This document shows positions 21,661 through 32,929 of a stretch of DNA of 64,000 bases, in pieces. Source of the stretch: Flaccisagitta enflata (taxonomy: Eukaryota; Chaetognatha; Sagittoidea; Aphragmophora); contig OZ231126.1 in the NCBI GenBank assembly GCA_965153355.1, forward strand, positions 4,402,001 to 4,466,000. Reading direction: 5' to 3'. A model generated the notes under the pieces. The model was not told where the DNA came from. It saw only the letters and a list, made by a program, of their open reading frames with translations, and did no database searches. A program made the position numbers and the translations under genes. Each line of letters begins with the position of its first letter. Within the stretch, counting starts at the first letter, position 1.

Positions 21661-21671
21661 GACATCTATTG

Positions 21672-22037
21672 TATTTATTTGTGCCCTCTTTCCTTGTCTT
21701 CCTCATTTGGTTCGAGTTCTGTTGCTCCATTGTTTGTGCCCACATTTCCGGTCTTGCTCATTTGTATATTTGGTTCGAGGTAAGTTGCTCATTTATTTGT
21801 TCGTACTTTCATTCCTTGTCTGCCTCATTTGGTTTTAAGTTTAAGTTTAATTTTAAGTCATTTAGGTATTTGTGCCCTCATTCCTTATCTTCCTCATTCG
21901 GTTTGAAGTTTGTTGCTTATTCATTTGTTTATGCCCTCATTTCTTGTCTCTCTCTTTTGATTTGAGGTAAGTTGCTCATTTATTTGTTTGTGCCCTCATT
22001 CCTTGTCTTCCTGATTTGGTTCGAGGTAAGTTGCTCA
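21672..22037 (+). repeat. Donor-bearing 55-62 bp array, second segment
   Basis: Continuation of the 16955-18577 array (ATTTATTTGTGCCCTC, CTTCCTCATTTGGTTCGAG, GGTAAGTTGCTCAT) after the 3.1 kb insertion; more diverged. A last fragment follows the MITE at 22541-22580. Confidence 0.85.
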
Positions 22038-22039
22038 TA

Positions 22040-22538
22040 CACTTTTTTTTTTTTATAAGAACCAAGTTTATAAGAACATAAGGCTTCAAATCGTCAAAAA
22101 TTTAAGAACATGCTAAGAACATTGAAAGGCTTCATTTCTAGAAAAATTTAAGAACAATAGGCTTAAAATCCTAAAAATCTAAGAACATTTTTTTCGTGGC
22201 TTTTTTTTAATCAATTGATCTTTGTAAATGGACCAACTCTGTATCTTTTCTGTTTAACAAATCATGTCTCCCTATATATAGCATATATTTTTCTACTTTC
22301 ATTGATCTTAATTCACTTAAAACGTTTAAATCTGCTACTTTGTTGTTTCATTGACATTTTCCTTCATTTTCTCCTTAATCACAAACTTATAACTAATTAA
22401 GAACGTTCTTAATTGAAGGTTAAAAAGTGTGTTTAAATTAAGAACAATTTAAGAACGTTCAAACCTTGAAACTGCTCAAAATTTAAGAACATTGAAGGCT
22501 TGCTCAAAAAATGACGTTCTTATAAAAAAAAAAAAGTG
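22040..22538. mobile_element. TA-flanked CACTTTTT..ATAAGAAC MITE, copy 2
   Basis: Begins CACTTTTTTTTTTTTATAAG and ends with the inverse, flanked by TA at 22038-22039 and 22539-22540. The interior has repeated TTCTTAAATTTTT and AAGGCTT words like copy 1 at 15055. It splits an array unit; neighbouring units (TTGCTCATTTAGTTTTTTGT) show the empty site. Confidence 0.85.
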
Positions 22539-22604
22539 TATAGTTTTTTGTGCCCTTATTTGGTTTGAGTTAAGTCTCAATTAATTTCTTTCATCAACAC
22601 AGAC

Positions 22605-22818
22605 AAACAAGACAGTGTACGTTGGGTCACAAAGTTGTGGCAGATGTGTGGGCAGGGGCAAGCAACCCCCAGCCTCACCCCAACCCCACCCCTAACCCCC
22701 TCCAACACACTCGCACATACACAGAACCAACTGCAGTATCATAAATGCGCGTTTTTTGCGTGACAGACTTAAGACAGACCAACAGACTGATGGATCGACG
22801 GACGGACAAAGCCTCTTA
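22605..22818 (+). mobile_element. GGTY-hairpin relic, GTTGYGG subfamily
   Basis: Aligns with 43208-43375: AACAAGACAGTGTAC, AGTTGTGGCAG, TGTGGGCAGGGGC, AAATGCGCGTTTT, GACAGACCAACAGACTGATG and GGACAAAGCCTCTTAAAGAG. The terminal hairpin has decayed. It shares a CCCCAACCCCACC-type insert with the copies at 24960 and 28563. Confidence 0.55.
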
Positions 22819-22870
22819 AAGAGAATAACTGATCACATCGGCTATGTCCCGGAATACTTGATGGAACAAA

Positions 22871-22946
22871 AAACAAGGCTGGATACACAGCAATCCAGTC
22901 ACGGACGGTTGAGCAGGTGCAGTAATGTGAAAACCGCTCGCAATTC
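22871..22946 (+). mobile_element. GGTY-hairpin 5' fragment
   Basis: AACAAGGCTGGATACACAGC, word AGTCACGGAC, AGCAGGTGCAGTAATG, then truncated against the next copy at AACAAGG (22947). Confidence 0.65.
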
Positions 22947-23696
22947 AACAAGGCCAGTTACATAGCAATCCAGACGTGGACGGTTGGGCAGGAGCAGTAA
23001 CAGGCTGTGCACAAAATTTGGCAAAATTTTATTAGGAACAATCTTAAACTGCTTTCAAATGATTTTTTTATAAAAATATAGCTTTGATATGTTGGTTTCA
23101 TAAATCTATTTGCCTACAGGCAGCAAGACTTCATGAATTGAAATCAGTGGAGGGGAGGAAAGGTCAATTTAGGGTGGTCTGGGGTCTGATGAACAAAACA
23201 AAATTGATAGTGACTTTTATATTGTTTTAATTTATTTTTTACAATTGTTTTAAGCCAATTTTGAGTCAGAATGACCAAACTGCTTCTATGATGATTACCC
23301 CTCAATGAATTGACCACTTTGGGATACTGATTAGGATGTAATATTACGTTTAATGATGGATATCCTCAGCTTTGTTTTACTGGTAAAAATTCTGTGAAAT
23401 AGGAAAATTTGACTAGAGCATAATTCATTCTTTTGCCAACCAAGATTGTTTTTATGAAAAAACTGCACATTCTAACATTTAGTAGAACTAATTAGGAGGC
23501 TACACTTCAAATTTCGTGTTACTGGGCCATCAAAAAGTGTTTTTTGTGCTTTAATGTTTTTGCCAAATTTTATGCGCACCCTGTTAATGCAAAATTGGCT
23601 CGCAATTCAGAAATGTTACGGACGGACGGACAGATGGATGGACAGACCAACCGACTGACACAGCAAGGTGTAGAGTTGCATGTCCGCGACTAAAAA
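22947..23696 (+). mobile_element. GGTY-hairpin element split by a MITE
   Basis: The 5' part (22947-22999) has AACAAGGCCAGTTACATAGC, word AGACGTGGAC and GGGCAGGAGCAGTA. It resumes at 23585 with ATGCAAAATTGG, a GGACGGACGGACAGATGGAT block, AAGGTGTAG and terminal hairpin AGTTGCATGTCCGCGACT (23674-23691), then AAAAA. Removing the insertion restores the AGCAGTAATGCAAAA junction seen at 29633. Confidence 0.78.
23000..23584. mobile_element. mariner-type MITE with ACAGG..AATTTGGC TIRs
   Basis: Ends are ACAGGCTGTGCACAAAATTT and, inverted, ACAGGGTGCGCATAAAATTT, both continuing GGCAAAA. TA flanks lie at 22998-22999 and 23585-23586, and the empty site is known from sibling repeats. 585 bp, no transposase frame. 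TA duplication and TIRs fit the Tc1/mariner superfamily. Confidence 0.88.
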
Positions 23697-23767
23697 TGTT
23701 ACGTACGGATGGACGGACCAACAGACCAACATGGCAAGGTGTAGAGTCGCGTGTCCGCGACTAAAAA
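23697..23767 (+). mobile_element. GGTY-hairpin 3' fragment (head only)
   Basis: GTACGGATGGACGGACCAAC block, GCAAGGTGTAG and perfect hairpin AGTCGCGTGTCCGCGACT (23745-23762) then AAAAA. Tandem to the previous copy. Confidence 0.75.
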
Positions 23768-23925
23768 GTTCACAAAATATTCAAGATAAAGAGACAGATT
23801 TGAAATTTCACACAAGACATTTCGAGTGCGTAAAATCCTTTTTTTTTCACCTCTCCTTAGTAAATAGTGCAAGAATCTTTGCTAAAGAATATCAAGTAAT
23901 GGACTAGGTAGAAAATATTATATAC

Positions 23926-24100
23926 ACGGGCCGTATACACGGCTACGCAAGTCGCGTGCGGGTGTGCAGGGGAAGTGATAAAAAAGGCTAACCAAGTAAT
24001 TGGGCAGGAGCAGTAATGCAAAAACTGCCCGTAAACGCCAAAAAAGATAAGGAGAATGGACTGGCGAACAGACTGACCGGCGGTTGGTTTATTAGTTGCG
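23926..24100 (+). mobile_element. GGTY-hairpin 5' part
   Basis: GGGCCGTATACACGGCTACG, word AGTCGCGTGC, GGGTGTGCAGG, then CAGGAGCAGTAATGCAAAAA and a short GACTGACCGG block. No terminal hairpin follows. Confidence 0.65.
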
Positions 24101-24179
24101 TGCAAACTGTTTTGACATTTCAAATTGCGTATTTGTTTGCACTGTAACTTAACTAGCAAAAATTCTTAACAATTTTTAC

Positions 24180-24860
24180 GTTTTCTTGAAAATATCTTAG
24201 GCTAGAATTGACATTAAGGTCAGAAATTTGGCATGTAATTTGGGTTATGTCTGTGCTAAATTGGGAAAAAAGTATAGTATGTTAAAATGGGATAAATCCT
24301 TATTTCTGACAAATCAACTATGAGTGTCATTTTTCCACTGTAAATAACCAATCACCATAAAATTTTTTGTGCTTCTTCAGAGATTGCAATCAAACAAAAA
24401 TGACCCATTGTTAGGGGGTTAATGATGTCTTGATGTATTTTCCATAGTGGTTTTGAGTGTGAAATCAGTGTGACATGAAAAGTTAGCTGATTTTGTCCCA
24501 TTTTTTGCTACATAGCCTATCAAAATTTCAAGTGTGAAAAAAGGTAGTTTGGCACTGAATCCCAGGTAATGTCTCTTAACAGCTTTCATCATCAGCGAAA
24601 GAATTGGTAAAATAAAAAATGTGAATTTCAGCTTGGCTGGTTTATTACGGAAATGACCTAAAGTTACTACTGCTGTTCCTAGATGGGGTTATGGTTGGGT
24701 TTTGGGTCGGATAGGGTACGGGTACTTGAGTACAGCATAAGGACAAGGCGTGGAGTTAGGGTGAGGGACGTGGTTAGGGCAGGGTAAGGGATAAGGATTG
24801 GATAGGGGTGATCGGTAGGTTTAGCGTTAGGGCTAGGGTAAGGGGTGGGGACATTTGTAG
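24180..24860. mobile_element. Reverse diverged copy of the 20247-21042 element, then TTAGGG-like DNA
   Basis: 24180-24660 matches 20247-20760 in reverse. 24670-24850 is G-rich with GGTTAGGGCAGGGTAAGGG-like words, a degenerate rather than true telomeric repeat. No gene seen. Confidence 0.55.
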
Positions 24861-24959
24861 TTTTTTTTTGCCTTTTAGTAAATGGCATTTAGTCATTAAA
24901 GTTACTATTTTTTTTTTAGATTCCGTGATTTTAGATGTTAGCTCTTTTTTTTTTTTTGT

Positions 24960-25300
24960 ATGCGTGGTTTTACTAAAACAAGTGGCAGGGGTTACAATAT
25001 CGTTGCGGATGGGGGAGCAGGGGCATCCAACCCCCATGCCACACATAAAGTATCTAAAACGCTCATTTTTCCACTTTTCAACTTGATCATCACAGACTGA
25101 CGGACCAACAGACGGACCAATGGACCGATGGACGGACAAAGGCGTGTCCATAACCATAAATTTACTGACGGACAAACCGACGGACTGACGGATCCACCAA
25201 TCCACCGGATCCATAAATTAACTGACGGACAAAGGCGTGTCCATAACCATAAATTTACTGACGGACAAACCGACGGACTGACGGATCCACCGACCGGCAC
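24960..25300 (+). mobile_element. GGTY-hairpin relic with internal duplication
   Basis: GTTGCGGATGGGGGAGCAGG, CCAACCCCCATGCC, AACTTGATCATCACAGACTG and GGACCAACAGACGGACCAAT. A block CTGACGGACAAAGGCGTGTC occurs at about 25129 and 25221 (92 bp apart). Confidence 0.6.
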
Positions 25301-25340
25301 AGCGATGTCTGTTCAAAAATACAAAAGATAAGAAAAAGAT

Positions 25341-25471
25341 AACAAGGCCAAGTAGGCCAATAAGGTGCGACGTGTGGATCGTCGAACGAATGCGTTACCA
25401 ACCGACCAACCGACCAACCAACCAACCAACGGACACAGCCAGTTATAGAGGTGCTTTGTCGCACCTAAAAA
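25341..25471 (+). mobile_element. GGTY-hairpin element, AGGTGCGAC subfamily, complete
   Basis: AACAAGGCCAAGTAGGCCAA, word AGGTGCGAC (25363-25371), GAACGAATGCGTTACC, (AACCGACC)n, CACAGCCAGTTATAG and terminal hairpin AGGTGCTTTGTCGCACCT (25449-25466), AAAAA. Essentially identical to 41671-41798 outside the GGTY block. Confidence 0.88.
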
Positions 25472-25479
25472 CTCAGATT

Positions 25480-25699
25480 GCTCATTTGTTAGAGATTCTC
25501 AAACACGATGAATGACAGAGTTATGAGTCTCTTGTCTCCCCAGATCTTTTTCCCCTGACAAAAGACTATGTATGCTGAATGTCTGCTCAGTGCTCCAAAG
25601 AACATGATATTCAATGCTTCTTTCTGTTAAATACTTAAATTGTCATTTAGCAAAGCCTGATTTTATTCTGATTTCACCAATGGCAATGCGCGCACAGAC

Positions 25700-25752
<53 letters not shown>

Positions 25753-26133
25753 AATGCCTTGCGGGACCCCATGGGCAGGGTCGGCCGGTTCCTCGGCACG
25801 GTAGGGCCGAATACCGGAAGTCGGGACCTCGGTATGGGCAGAGGCAGTACTAAGGCTCGGTAGAGGGCTCCGGTACTAGTTAATAGTAAAAAAAATCTAA
25901 CTAACTACTGTTAAAAAATTGATAACAATGAAAAAAGAGAAAAAATGGATAAACGATTTGAATTAGAAAAAAATGCAGAATATACTGCAACTACAGTCCC
26001 CATTTGTAGTTTGAATTTAGTTTAAGACTCGATGTTCTGATGTTTGGTTGTCGATGACCGGAAGTTAGGATAATACCAATCGCGATTCCTGATTATTCTT
26101 TGCCATTAACTGTCTTCGAATTTTTTCTTTGTT

Positions 26134-26138
<5 letters not shown>
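25480..26138. repeat. (CA)n tract with GC-rich flank; otherwise non-coding
   Basis: (CA)n at 25703-25750 abuts CCAATGCCTTGCGGGACC and a GC-rich GGTACCG/CGGGACC repeat to 25880. The same GC-rich sequence occurs inverted at 26755-26862 next to another (CA)n, so the microsatellite is part of a dispersed repeat. Confidence 0.7.
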
Positions 26139-26198
<60 letters not shown>

Positions 26199-26320
26199 AA
26201 AAGTCTTATTCTAAAAGAAAAGTCTCATTCTAAAAGAAAAGTCATTCTAAAAGAAAAGTCTCATTCTAATTCTAAAAGAAAAAAGTCATTTTAAAAGAAA
26301 AGTCTCATTCTAATTCTTTT
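26139..26320. repeat. (GA)n and AAAAGAAAAGTCTCATTCT array
   Basis: 55 bp of GA followed by six imperfect copies of a 16-22 bp CTAAAAGAAAAGTC unit. Confidence 0.88.
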
Positions 26321-26329
26321 GTAATGATC

Positions 26330-26754
26330 TCGAGTTAATCATATGGGAGAATAATAAATCATTTTAAAATGTGTTTTTGAATTTTTTCAAAATAAACTAT
26401 TTTTTTTTGTATTTTTAGATTAAAATATATATGCAAATGAATTTAAAAGAAGTAAAAAGAAAGAATAGAAATAATGGATGCTAAAGAAGAACAATAATGA
26501 AAAAATGAAAATATGAAATGTGAAAAAGATTTAAATAAAAGTTGAAAAAAAAATATTTGAGAAAAATGAAAAATGAAAAATGAATACAAGAAAAAAAAAA
26601 TGATGGCACCAAAACAATCTTATAATAGAATTACTCATCAATGTAATCATTTTTTGTTCTATAATTCTAAAATGATCACGGAAAACCTACCATGAACGTA
26701 AAAAAGAATATGTAAGAGAACAATTTTTCAAAAACAGATGGAGGAGGAGGAAGA
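26330..26754. other. AT-rich non-coding stretch
   Basis: Poly-A/T-rich with AATGAAAAAATGAAAAT-like words. No feature supported. Confidence 0.7.
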
Positions 26755-28560
<1,806 letters not shown>

Positions 28561-28562
28561 AA

Positions 28563-28790
28563 GCCGCTTTTAGTCTATAACAGGCTTTGTCCGTCGGTCG
28601 GGGCTGTTGGTCGGTCCATCCGTTGTTCCGTCCGTTGGTCTGTCATGCTTGAGTCGAAAACAAAAAAAAACGCGCATTTATGATGCTGCATTTGGTATTG
28701 GGAATGTGTGTGTTGGAGGGGGGTTGGGATTGGGGTGAGGCTCGGGGTTGGATGTCCATGCCCACCCGTCCGCAACGATATTGAGACCCT
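28563..28790 (-). mobile_element. GGTY-hairpin relic, same subfamily as 22605
   Basis: TTTTAGTCTATAACAGGCTT, GTCCGTCGGTCGG block, AAACGCGCATTTATGATGCT, GGTTGGGATTGGGGTGAGGC, and CCATGCCCACCCGTCCGCAAC. Terminal hairpin decayed. Confidence 0.55.
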
Positions 28791-28910
28791 GCGTTACTTT
28801 TTCATCTCATTGTTGAAAACATAGAATTTTACAAATCCATCTGTTCCATTACCATTACCAAAATCGTGGTGTATGCAGCTCAAGATATGACGACAACGCC
28901 GATTGGGGGT

Positions 28911-28982
28911 GGGGGGTTAGCTCAGTGGTAGCACGCGGGCTCGTGATCCTCTGGGTCACGGGTTCGGTTCCCGGAGTGGGCA
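28911..28982 (+). tRNA. tRNA-like head of a SINE (or tRNA pseudogene)
   Basis: A-box match TAGCTCAGTGG (28918-28928) and B-box match GGTTCGGTTCC (28961-28971), correctly spaced. The T-arm CGGG-TTCGGTT-CCCG pairs. The acceptor arm (GGGGGG../..GTGGGC) does not pair well and no clean anticodon arm forms, so this is a pol III promoter of a retroposon rather than a working tRNA. Confidence 0.6.
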
Positions 28983-29490
28983 AGTCTTTTCGGCGGAGGT
29001 TGAAGGACTTGCTCATCGGTTGGGATTAAGTGATAGGTAATAGCTAGCTAGTGGGGAGGGTAGGCCATAGGACATCATGATGTGGAATCTGACACCAAAA
29101 GACCCGGCGGCGCCGCCCATGTGTAGGACATCCCAGACAGGATGCAGTATCATGAAAGTATAAAAGTTGTTTCTCAAACTGACCATCGACATCCTCTAGG
29201 TTCAAAATGATTGCTGTTTTATGCTTTCTTTGAAAAATGTGCAACGGGTGCCCTTAAATAGATCTCTTGTTGCGGAGCCAAAAATTGCAAAAAAAACGCC
29301 GAAAATCACCAAAAAACACAAAAATTGATTATTTTCACCATGTCTTAATCTCAATTACCCCAGTCCTATGGCGGTTATGCTAGCAAGCACAGCTTCTCTA
29401 ACAGATGAACTTTTAAGAAAAACAAGAATTTCAGTTCTGTGCATCAAGTGCACTTGATTATATCACTATTGGTGCAGCTAAAAAATGGAT
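28911..29490 (+). mobile_element. tRNA-headed SINE-like repeat
   Basis: The tRNA-like head is followed by TTCGGCGGAGGTTGAAGGAC and a body shared with the reverse-oriented copy at 31650-32105: GTAGGACATCCCAGAC, ACCATCGACATCCTCT, AAAAATGTGCAACGGGTGCCC, CTCAATTACCCCAGTCCTA and GCACTTGATTATATCACTA. Upstream of GTAGGACATCCC the two copies have different sequence. No ORF. Confidence 0.6.
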
Positions 29491-29632
29491 AATGATGAAA
29501 ATTGGAAAAATGATTCATTCCTTCTTAACCATATCAATCATCCTATCCTCACTCACCCCATTTACTTGACCATTACGTGAGCTGCAGAGGCTTTACAATC
29601 TTAATGAACTTGTAGAGTCAACCTGAAATTAA

Positions 29633-29786
29633 AACAAGGCCAGATACACGGCAATCGAGTCGCGGACGGTTGGGCAGGAGCAGTAATGCAAAGACCGCCT
29701 GGAATTCAAAAATGTGACGGACTGAGGGACCTACCGACCTATCTACCAACACGGCAAGGTGTAGAGTTGCGTGTCCACGACTAATT
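29633..29786 (+). mobile_element. GGTY-hairpin element, AGTCGCGGAC subfamily, complete
   Basis: AACAAGGCCAGATACACGGC, word AGTCGCGGAC (29658-29667), GGTTGGGCAGGAGCAGTAAT, GGACTGAGGGACCTACCGAC, AAGGTGTAG and terminal hairpin AGTTGCGTGTCCACGACT (29765-29782). Confidence 0.82.
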
Positions 29787-29867
29787 ATGCCATTTCTTGT
29801 TTGCTTTGTCCATGGGTGCAAGAGTTCTTGAGCACATGTCCAAAAAGTTGCTGACGCGTCATATTGA

Positions 29868-30470
29868 TAGCGGTACCTGATGCCCCATTTATTCTAATTA
29901 TTATCTCAGGTTATCCAGAGTAATGGGGCAGTGGCCTTCTCGGACTTGAGGCATAAGGGAGCTGGCCTGAGGCTTGAGAGAATGGCTAGGAGGCACAGGA
30001 TGATAGGAGGGTTAATTCAAGGCTTGAAGAGTTGCAAAAGCGTCAAATGGTCAGCAGTACCTGTGCCCACGCCTGAGTAGGTTGTGCTTGAAGTTGAGGG
30101 GAGAGCAGGGCAGCAGCCCTGAAGGGGTCGATGACCTATGCTTTCACACATATGGAAAATTTTTACCTCCTCCTCCTCCTCCTCCTGGGATTGGGCCGCT
30201 TGGCTGGGATTTGGGCCACTTGGCTGGGATTTGGACTTCGAGGCTGAGATTTGGGCCTCAAGGCTGTGATCTGGGCCTAGAGGCTAGGATTTGGGCCTCA
30301 AGACTGGGATTTGGGCCTCGAGACTGGAATTTGGGCCTCGAGACTGGAATTTTGGCCTCGAGACTGGGATTTGAGGGGGGGGGGATGGAGAAGAAGAATT
30401 AGAAGGAAGAGAAGGAGGAGAAGGAGAAAATTAACCATACGAGTGAAACTATAGGTCTGCCCAAAAGGGC
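29868..30470 (-). mobile_element. Arm-minisatellite element copy 4 with an adjoining fragment
   Basis: A fragment at 29868-29940 (AGCGGTACCTGATGCCCC, GGGGCAGTGGCC) precedes a fuller copy: AAATGGTCAGCAGTACCTGT (30031-30055), GGAGAGCAGGGCAGCAGCCC, GGTCGATGACCTATGCTTTC, a 21-bp array GGGATTTGGGCCTCGAGACT (30185-30370), and a degraded second arm to 30470. Confidence 0.6.
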
Positions 30471-30479
30471 TTATATGAG

Positions 30480-30850
30480 GCATGGAATAGCATTTTTGAG
30501 ACTGGACATGCTCAATTCAAGGCATGGGAGGCCTTAAGTGAGGCTTTGGAGGGATAATTTGAGGCCTGGGATGGCTGAGTTGAAGCTTGAGAAGGTAAAC
30601 TTTAAGGCTCAGGCGGGTCAATTTAAGGCCCGTAAGAGCTATTTTTTACTTAGAACGGCTAGTTAGAGGCCTGGGAAGGTCAATTTGAGGCCTAGGAGTG
30701 ATAGTTTGAGGCTTGGGAGGGTCAATTTGAGGCCTAAGAAAGCTTATTTAAGGCCTGTAATGGCTGATTTGAGACCTGGGATAGTAATTTTGAGGCTTGG
30801 AAGGGTCAATGTTAGGTCTGAGAGGGCTTAAGAGGGCCAATTTCATGCCT
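30480..30850 (+). repeat. GAGGCCTGGGAAGGTCAATTT array
   Basis: About 15 degenerate 21-24 bp units (GTCAATTTGAGGCCTAG), of the same kind as the arm-minisatellite interiors. Confidence 0.7.
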
Positions 30851-30857
30851 GAACAGG

Positions 30858-31510
30858 TTTTTGGGCAGCGGCCCCAAAGGGACGATGTCCTGTAGGACAC
30901 AGGGGTGAACCATTACGTCTGTCTGACAATAAGTCCCCTCACAAAAAAACTTCTCAAGCCTCTAATTCCCATCCAATGACATGGGAAATTGAAAAAATGC
31001 AAACAGACTCATAGTCACGCTTCTCAGACCCTAAATCAGGCCTCTCAGACCACAAATCAGGTCTTTCAGACTCCAAATTAGGCCTCTCAGACCACAAAAT
31101 GGCCCTCTTTGACCTAAAATCAGGCCTCTCAGACCCCAAATCAGGTCTCTCTGACCCCAGATCAGGTCTCTATGACCCCAAATCAGGCCTCTCAGACTTG
31201 TAGTCAAGTCTCTCAGACCCAAATTCAAGCTTCTCAGACCTAACTTAGGCCTTCCAGACCCTTATTCAGGTCTCTCAGACTCAACTCAGACCTCCCAGAC
31301 CTTAATTTAGGCCTCCCAGACTTCAAACCTTTGAAACCCAAGATTAACACTAGCAAACCCTAGATTAACACTAGCAAACCCTAACTCGGAAATCAGCTGT
31401 GTGTGGAATCATAGGTTATCTGTCCCTCAGGTCTGCTACCCCCTCACCATCACATCCTCATATGAACCAACTCAGGGACATCAGGTACCGCTAACCATGT
31501 GACGTTTTTG
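30858..31510 (+). mobile_element. Arm-minisatellite element copy 5
   Basis: The left arm TTTTTGGGCAGCGGCCCC with GATGTCCTGTAGGACACAGG (30858-30906), an array of CTCTCAGACCCCAAATCAGG (31010-31330), then a tail GGACATCAGGTACCGCTAAC and CATGTGACG. The right arm is not recognisable. Confidence 0.6.
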
Positions 31511-31649
31511 GGACTATTAAGGTAATAAAGCTGCTGCAGCTCACACAATAGTCAAATGCATGGATTGAAGACAGGACAATTGATATAGTTAAGAAAAAAT
31601 AATATACGCTATTTTTTTCAATTTTTGCTATTTTTGAGTTTTTCGCGTT

Positions 31650-32105
31650 TTTTATTGCACTATTAGTGATATAATCAAGTGTACCTGAGGCACAGAACTA
31701 AAAATCTTGTTGTCCTTGCAAGTTTTTAAGTCAGAGGAACTGTATCAGTCAGGATAACTGCCGTAGGACTGGGGTAATTGAGATTAACATAAGGTGAAAA
31801 AAGCTAATTTTGGCGTTTTTTGTGATTTTCGCGTTTTTCGCCTCCTAAACAAGGGATCTACTAGAGGGCACCCGTTGCACATTTTTCAAAAAAATCACAA
31901 AACAACAATTATTTTAGTCCAAGAGGATGTCGATGGTCCCAAAAGAACACCACTTTTGATAGATTTTAGTAGTAGCCTTCAGAACCAGCCAGTCTGGGAT
32001 GTCCTACCATGTGGTGGGTCGATTGGCCTTCATTAGAAGCCTTCAAACCGCGCTAAATATTCACCCCAGTGATTCCCTGGGCTACAACAACAACAACAAC
32101 AACAA
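31650..32105 (-). mobile_element. Second SINE-like copy, alternative 5' part and (CAA)n edge
   Basis: Reverse-oriented match to 29095-29485 (for example GGGCACCCGTTGCACATTTT and CTGGGATGTCCTACCATG), but beyond 32000 it continues as GCGCTAAATATTCACCCCAG, TGATTCCCTGGGCTACAACA and (CAA)n, with no tRNA-like head. Confidence 0.6.
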
Positions 32106-32210
32106 CGGCGATTTGTTGAGCTGGTTTTACTGATTTGGAAAAAAGTCGAAGATTTCTAACTCTATGTTTCTTCGACTTTTTGAGATCCACAAAGAAAAGT
32201 GGTTTTCTAT

Positions 32211-32298
32211 TTTTAAGTGCGTCCTCGCACTTCTATAAGAGGTCATGTCCGTCGGTTGGTCGGTCGGTCGGTCGGTTGGTAACGCAAACGTTTGAAAG
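32211..32298 (-). mobile_element. GGTY-hairpin head, AAGTGCG subfamily
   Basis: Hairpin AAGTGCGTCCTCGCACTT (32215-32232), TCTATAAGAGGTCATGTCCG, (GGTTGGTC)n and GGTAACGCAAACGTTTGAAA. Almost identical to 18999-19090; no distal part found. Confidence 0.75.
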
Positions 32299-32436
32299 AA
32301 GGTTAGTATGATAAATGTTGTAAGAAAGGTACGATGCCAACAAAATTGTAAGAACAATAGAAAAGTTTTTTTCTCTCAGTTTTGAAAACTACTCTGGAAC
32401 AATTACCACTTAGTTATAATAAATTTGGAAATAGGA

Positions 32437-32515
32437 GGGACCAACCAACCAAGAGAGGTAAGAGTGCTAACGGACAAAGCAGAGTGTAGAGCCTCGTAGC
32501 TCGTGACTAAAAAGA
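32437..32515 (+). mobile_element. GGTY-hairpin 3' fragment
   Basis: GACCAACCAACCAAG, GGACAAAGCAGAGTGTAG and a degenerate hairpin AGCCTCGTAGCTCGTGACT, then AAAAAG. Confidence 0.55.
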
Positions 32516-32533
32516 ATTGGAAAAAAAGAAAGA

Positions 32534-32771
32534 AACAAGGCCGGATACACGGCTACCCTAGTCGCGTGCGGGTGGGCAGGAGCAGTGCTGGAGAAGGTCA
32601 CTAGGGCATCTGGGCAGGAGCTGTATGCTCAAAAAGCTCAAAAACGCCGAAAAGTAAAAAGGGGATCGACCGACCAACCGACTGACCAACCAACCAATAG
32701 TCAACTGACCGACCAACCAACCAACGGACCGACATAGCGGGGTGTGGAGTCGCGTAGCACGCGACTAAAAA
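32534..32771 (+). mobile_element. GGTY-hairpin element, AGTCGCGTGC subfamily, complete
   Basis: AACAAGGCCGGATACACGGC, word AGTCGCGTGC (32560-32569), GGGTGGGCAGGAGCAGTGCT, GCTCAAAAACGCCGAAAAGT, (GACCAACC)n, ATAGCGGGGTGTGG and terminal hairpin AGTCGCGTAGCACGCGACT (32748-32766), AAAAA. Word and terminal arm are perfectly complementary over 10 nt. 238 bp; the best reference copy. Confidence 0.88.
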
Positions 32772-32929
32772 TTGCGATAAGAAAAAAAAAATCAAAAGCA
32801 AAAACTATAAAGAAAAAAACAAAGCTAAAACATGTCGGATAGAAAATTTTAGATGTGTCCCCTTTAAATGTAAGATATTAAGGTATAAAGATGTTAAGAT
32901 AAAATTATATTGAGATGTAAAAATATTAC

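Larger units (their letters stand above)
19598..21666. mobile_element. TA-flanked composite block with GATGTC.. TIRs
   Basis: Starts GATGTCATCTAGACTTGGAA and ends with the inverse (TTCCAAGTCTAGACGACATC), with TA at 19596-19597 and 21667-21668. The 55-62 bp array resumes immediately after it, so this is the right part of the insertion that split the array. It contains a GGTY-hairpin copy, another TIR element and a foldback, listed separately. A simpler parent element is possible. Confidence 0.55.

Noticed and set aside
22605-22760. Second exon for the signal-peptide gene after acceptor CATCAACACAG
   Set aside because: The sequence after the acceptor aligns with the start of GGTY-hairpin copies, so the open frame is transposon-derived.
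24670-24850. Telomere-like TTAGGG words
   Set aside because: Spacing and sequence are irregular; this is a G-rich degenerate stretch, not a telomeric array.
28911-28982. Functional tRNA gene
   Set aside because: A and B boxes fit, but the acceptor and anticodon arms do not fold properly and SINE-like sequence follows.
32534-32771. GGTY-hairpin elements as ordinary Helitrons
   Set aside because: A 3' hairpin and lack of target duplication are reminiscent, but the start is not TC, the hairpin lies at the very end rather than about 10 nt before CTRR, and no insertion between A and T is demonstrable.
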